A DNA stretch of 64,000 nucleotides from Kutzneria buriramensis (lineage in GTDB: Bacteria > Actinomycetota > Actinomycetes > Mycobacteriales > Pseudonocardiaceae), in the NCBI RefSeq assembly GCF_003387475.1, contig NZ_QUNO01000013.1:342916-406915 (forward strand). The letters are read 5' to 3'. The position numbers and the translations under genes were made by a program. Below the pieces are notes generated by a model that was not told the origin of the DNA, searched no databases, and saw only the letters and a program-made list of their open reading frames with translations. Below, one piece after another: positions 63,533-64,000 of this stretch; the stretch's first letter is position 1; every line of letters begins with the position of its first letter.

Positions 63533-63865
63533 TTGCCCGACGATCCGCTGGCCGACATGCCGTTGGCCGACGCCCTGCTCCAACGCATCGCCGGCACGTT
63601 CGGCATGCTCTCGGCGACCGCCCGGCTACACATCGTCTGGCTGCTCGCCGCCGGCGAGCGCGACGTCGGCACGCTCGCCGCCGAGCTCGGCCAGTCCGTC
63701 GCCACCGTCAGCCACCACCTGGCCAAGCTCAAGCTCGCCGGCCTCGTCCGGTCGCGGCGTGACGGCAAGCGGCAGATCTACCTCGTCGACGACCCGCACG
63801 TGGTGGAGATCGTCAAGCTGGCCGTGCAGCACCACCGGCCGGAGCGACACCGCCGCACCGGCTGA
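63533..63865 (+). CDS. ArsR/SmtB-family metal-responsive repressor
   Basis: A ~110-aa winged-helix repressor. The HTH LAAELGQSVATVSHHLAKLK is followed by the wing GLVRSRRDGKRQIYLV. The last helix holds DPHVVEIVKLAVQHH: Asp-x-His then His 11 residues later, as in the alpha-5 metal site of SmtB/CzrA/NmtR. The fourth ligand position is shifted (RPERH). So it may sense Zn, Ni or Co. TTG 63533 has AAAGGA 7 nt upstream and is preferred; GTG 63485 lies in the palindrome and ATG 63557 would truncate the N-terminus. It probably represses itself and the P-type ATPase. Confidence 0.82.
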   Translation: MPDDPLADMPLADALLQRIAGTFGMLSATARLHIVWLLAAGERDVGTLAAELGQSVATVSHHLAKLKLAGLVRSRRDGKRQIYLVDDPHVVEIVKLAVQHHRPERHRRTG

Positions 63866-63926
63866 CCTAGTCCCAATGCCGTTCAGTTAAGGCGCGGGCA
63901 GCGGGTGTCAAGCCGGCCGAGACGGA

Positions 63927-63986
63927 CAACGGAGCTCCTGCTAGAACAGCGTCGACCAAGATCGATGAACAGCAGGAACTCCGTTG
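63927..63986. repeat. Inverted repeat that could sequester the transposase start
   Basis: CAACGGAGCTCCTGCT (63927-63942) and AGCAGGAACTCCGTTG (63971-63986) are reverse complements at 15 of 16 positions, with a 28-nt loop. The right arm includes the AGGA box and the TTG start, so folded mRNA would hide the transposase start. Confidence 0.75.
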
Positions 63987-64000
63987 CCCACACAGTCTGT
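63984..64000 (+). CDS. IS4-family transposase, first codons only (partial)
   Basis: TTG CCC ACA CAG TCT GT reads (M)PTQSV at the window end. Transposases of actinobacterial IS4 elements commonly begin with such PTQSVIT residues. AGGA lies 6 nt upstream. Only about five residues are visible, so the assignment rests on this motif and the IS-like left end. Confidence 0.55.

Larger units (their letters stand above)
63868..64000 (+). mobile_element. Left end of an IS4-family insertion sequence (runs off the window)
   Basis: From about 63868 the sequence CAATGCCGTTCAGTTAAGG resembles the terminal repeat of actinobacterial IS4-type elements. It is followed by a short leader with a strong inverted repeat and then a coding start whose first residues read PTQSV, as in transposases of this group. 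The exact end and any target-site duplication cannot be defined without the other end. Confidence 0.7.

Noticed and set aside
1..64000. CRISPR arrays, tRNA and rRNA genes
   Set aside because: No regular short repeats with spacers, no tRNA-like cloverleaf and no rRNA segments were seen while reading the window, though a by-eye scan could miss a single tRNA.

Overview
The window is high-GC DNA (codon third positions almost all G/C) with GTG and TTG starts, ATGA/GTGA gene overlaps and typical actinobacterial families: DUF5709, a conservon (CvnA/CvnB), an AfsR/SARP regulator, a mycothiol-nitroreductase-like DsbA protein, a single-chain acyl-CoA carboxylase and a GH46 chitosanase. It fits the chromosome of a filamentous actinomycete. 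Pseudonocardiales is my guess from overall gene content; I cannot prove the genus. I saw no rRNA, tRNA or CRISPR array.

Layout. 1-5.0 kb: a minus-strand set of an N-acylamino-acid racemase (cut by the left edge), a GNAT acyltransferase, an M20 hydrolase and an N-acyl-D-amino-acid-deacylase-like amidohydrolase. Together they look like a D- to L-amino-acid conversion/salvage pathway. A MarR regulator follows, with a 27-bp palindrome between it and a divergent NAD-dependent epimerase. 5.9-16.8 kb: mixed single genes (DUF1062, orphan histidine kinase, membrane protein, DUF5709, a 973-aa AfsR-type regulator, a secreted I36 inhibitor, a lipoprotein, a family-5 solute-binding protein, a DsbA-like protein). 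16.8-17.2 kb: two decayed gene fragments. 17.3-27.1 kb: an aldehyde dehydrogenase, a divergent sugar operon (TIM-barrel isomerase, Gfo/Idh dehydrogenase, solute-binding protein, two permeases, no ATPase), then a convergent four-gene nitrate/sulfonate-type ABC importer. 27.7-30.8 kb: a conservon holding only CvnA and CvnB. 30.8-34.5 kb: a YczE-like membrane protein, a DedA-phosphotransferase fusion and a lipoprotein. 34.6-42.2 kb: a LuxR-LAL regulator and three secreted glycoside hydrolases (GH29, GH27, GH79), a likely glycan-degradation locus. 42.6-48.0 kb: a 1,810-aa biotin-dependent carboxylase. 48.2-53.6 kb: an MGT glycosyltransferase, an alpha/beta hydrolase with a small partner, an Asp-box beta-propeller protein and chitosanase. 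53.6-57.4 kb: a membrane-bound Pls/PosA-type one-module NRPS, a candidate poly-amino-acid synthetase. 57.7-60.7 kb: an ABC importer with a fused double permease and no binding protein. 60.8-63.9 kb: a P3B (MgtA-type) P-type ATPase divergent from an ArsR/SmtB-like metal sensor, with a perfect palindrome between them. The right edge enters an IS4-family insertion sequence whose transposase start sits in a strong hairpin.

Main points of interest: the racemase/acyltransferase/deacylase operon; the Pls-like synthetase, whose pocket residues suggest a cationic amino acid; the DedA-kinase fusion; the conservon without CvnC and CvnD; and the ArsR-type sensor next to a supposed magnesium ATPase. Several palindromes sit exactly where operators would be expected (5013-5039, 18773-18790, 63472-63489).
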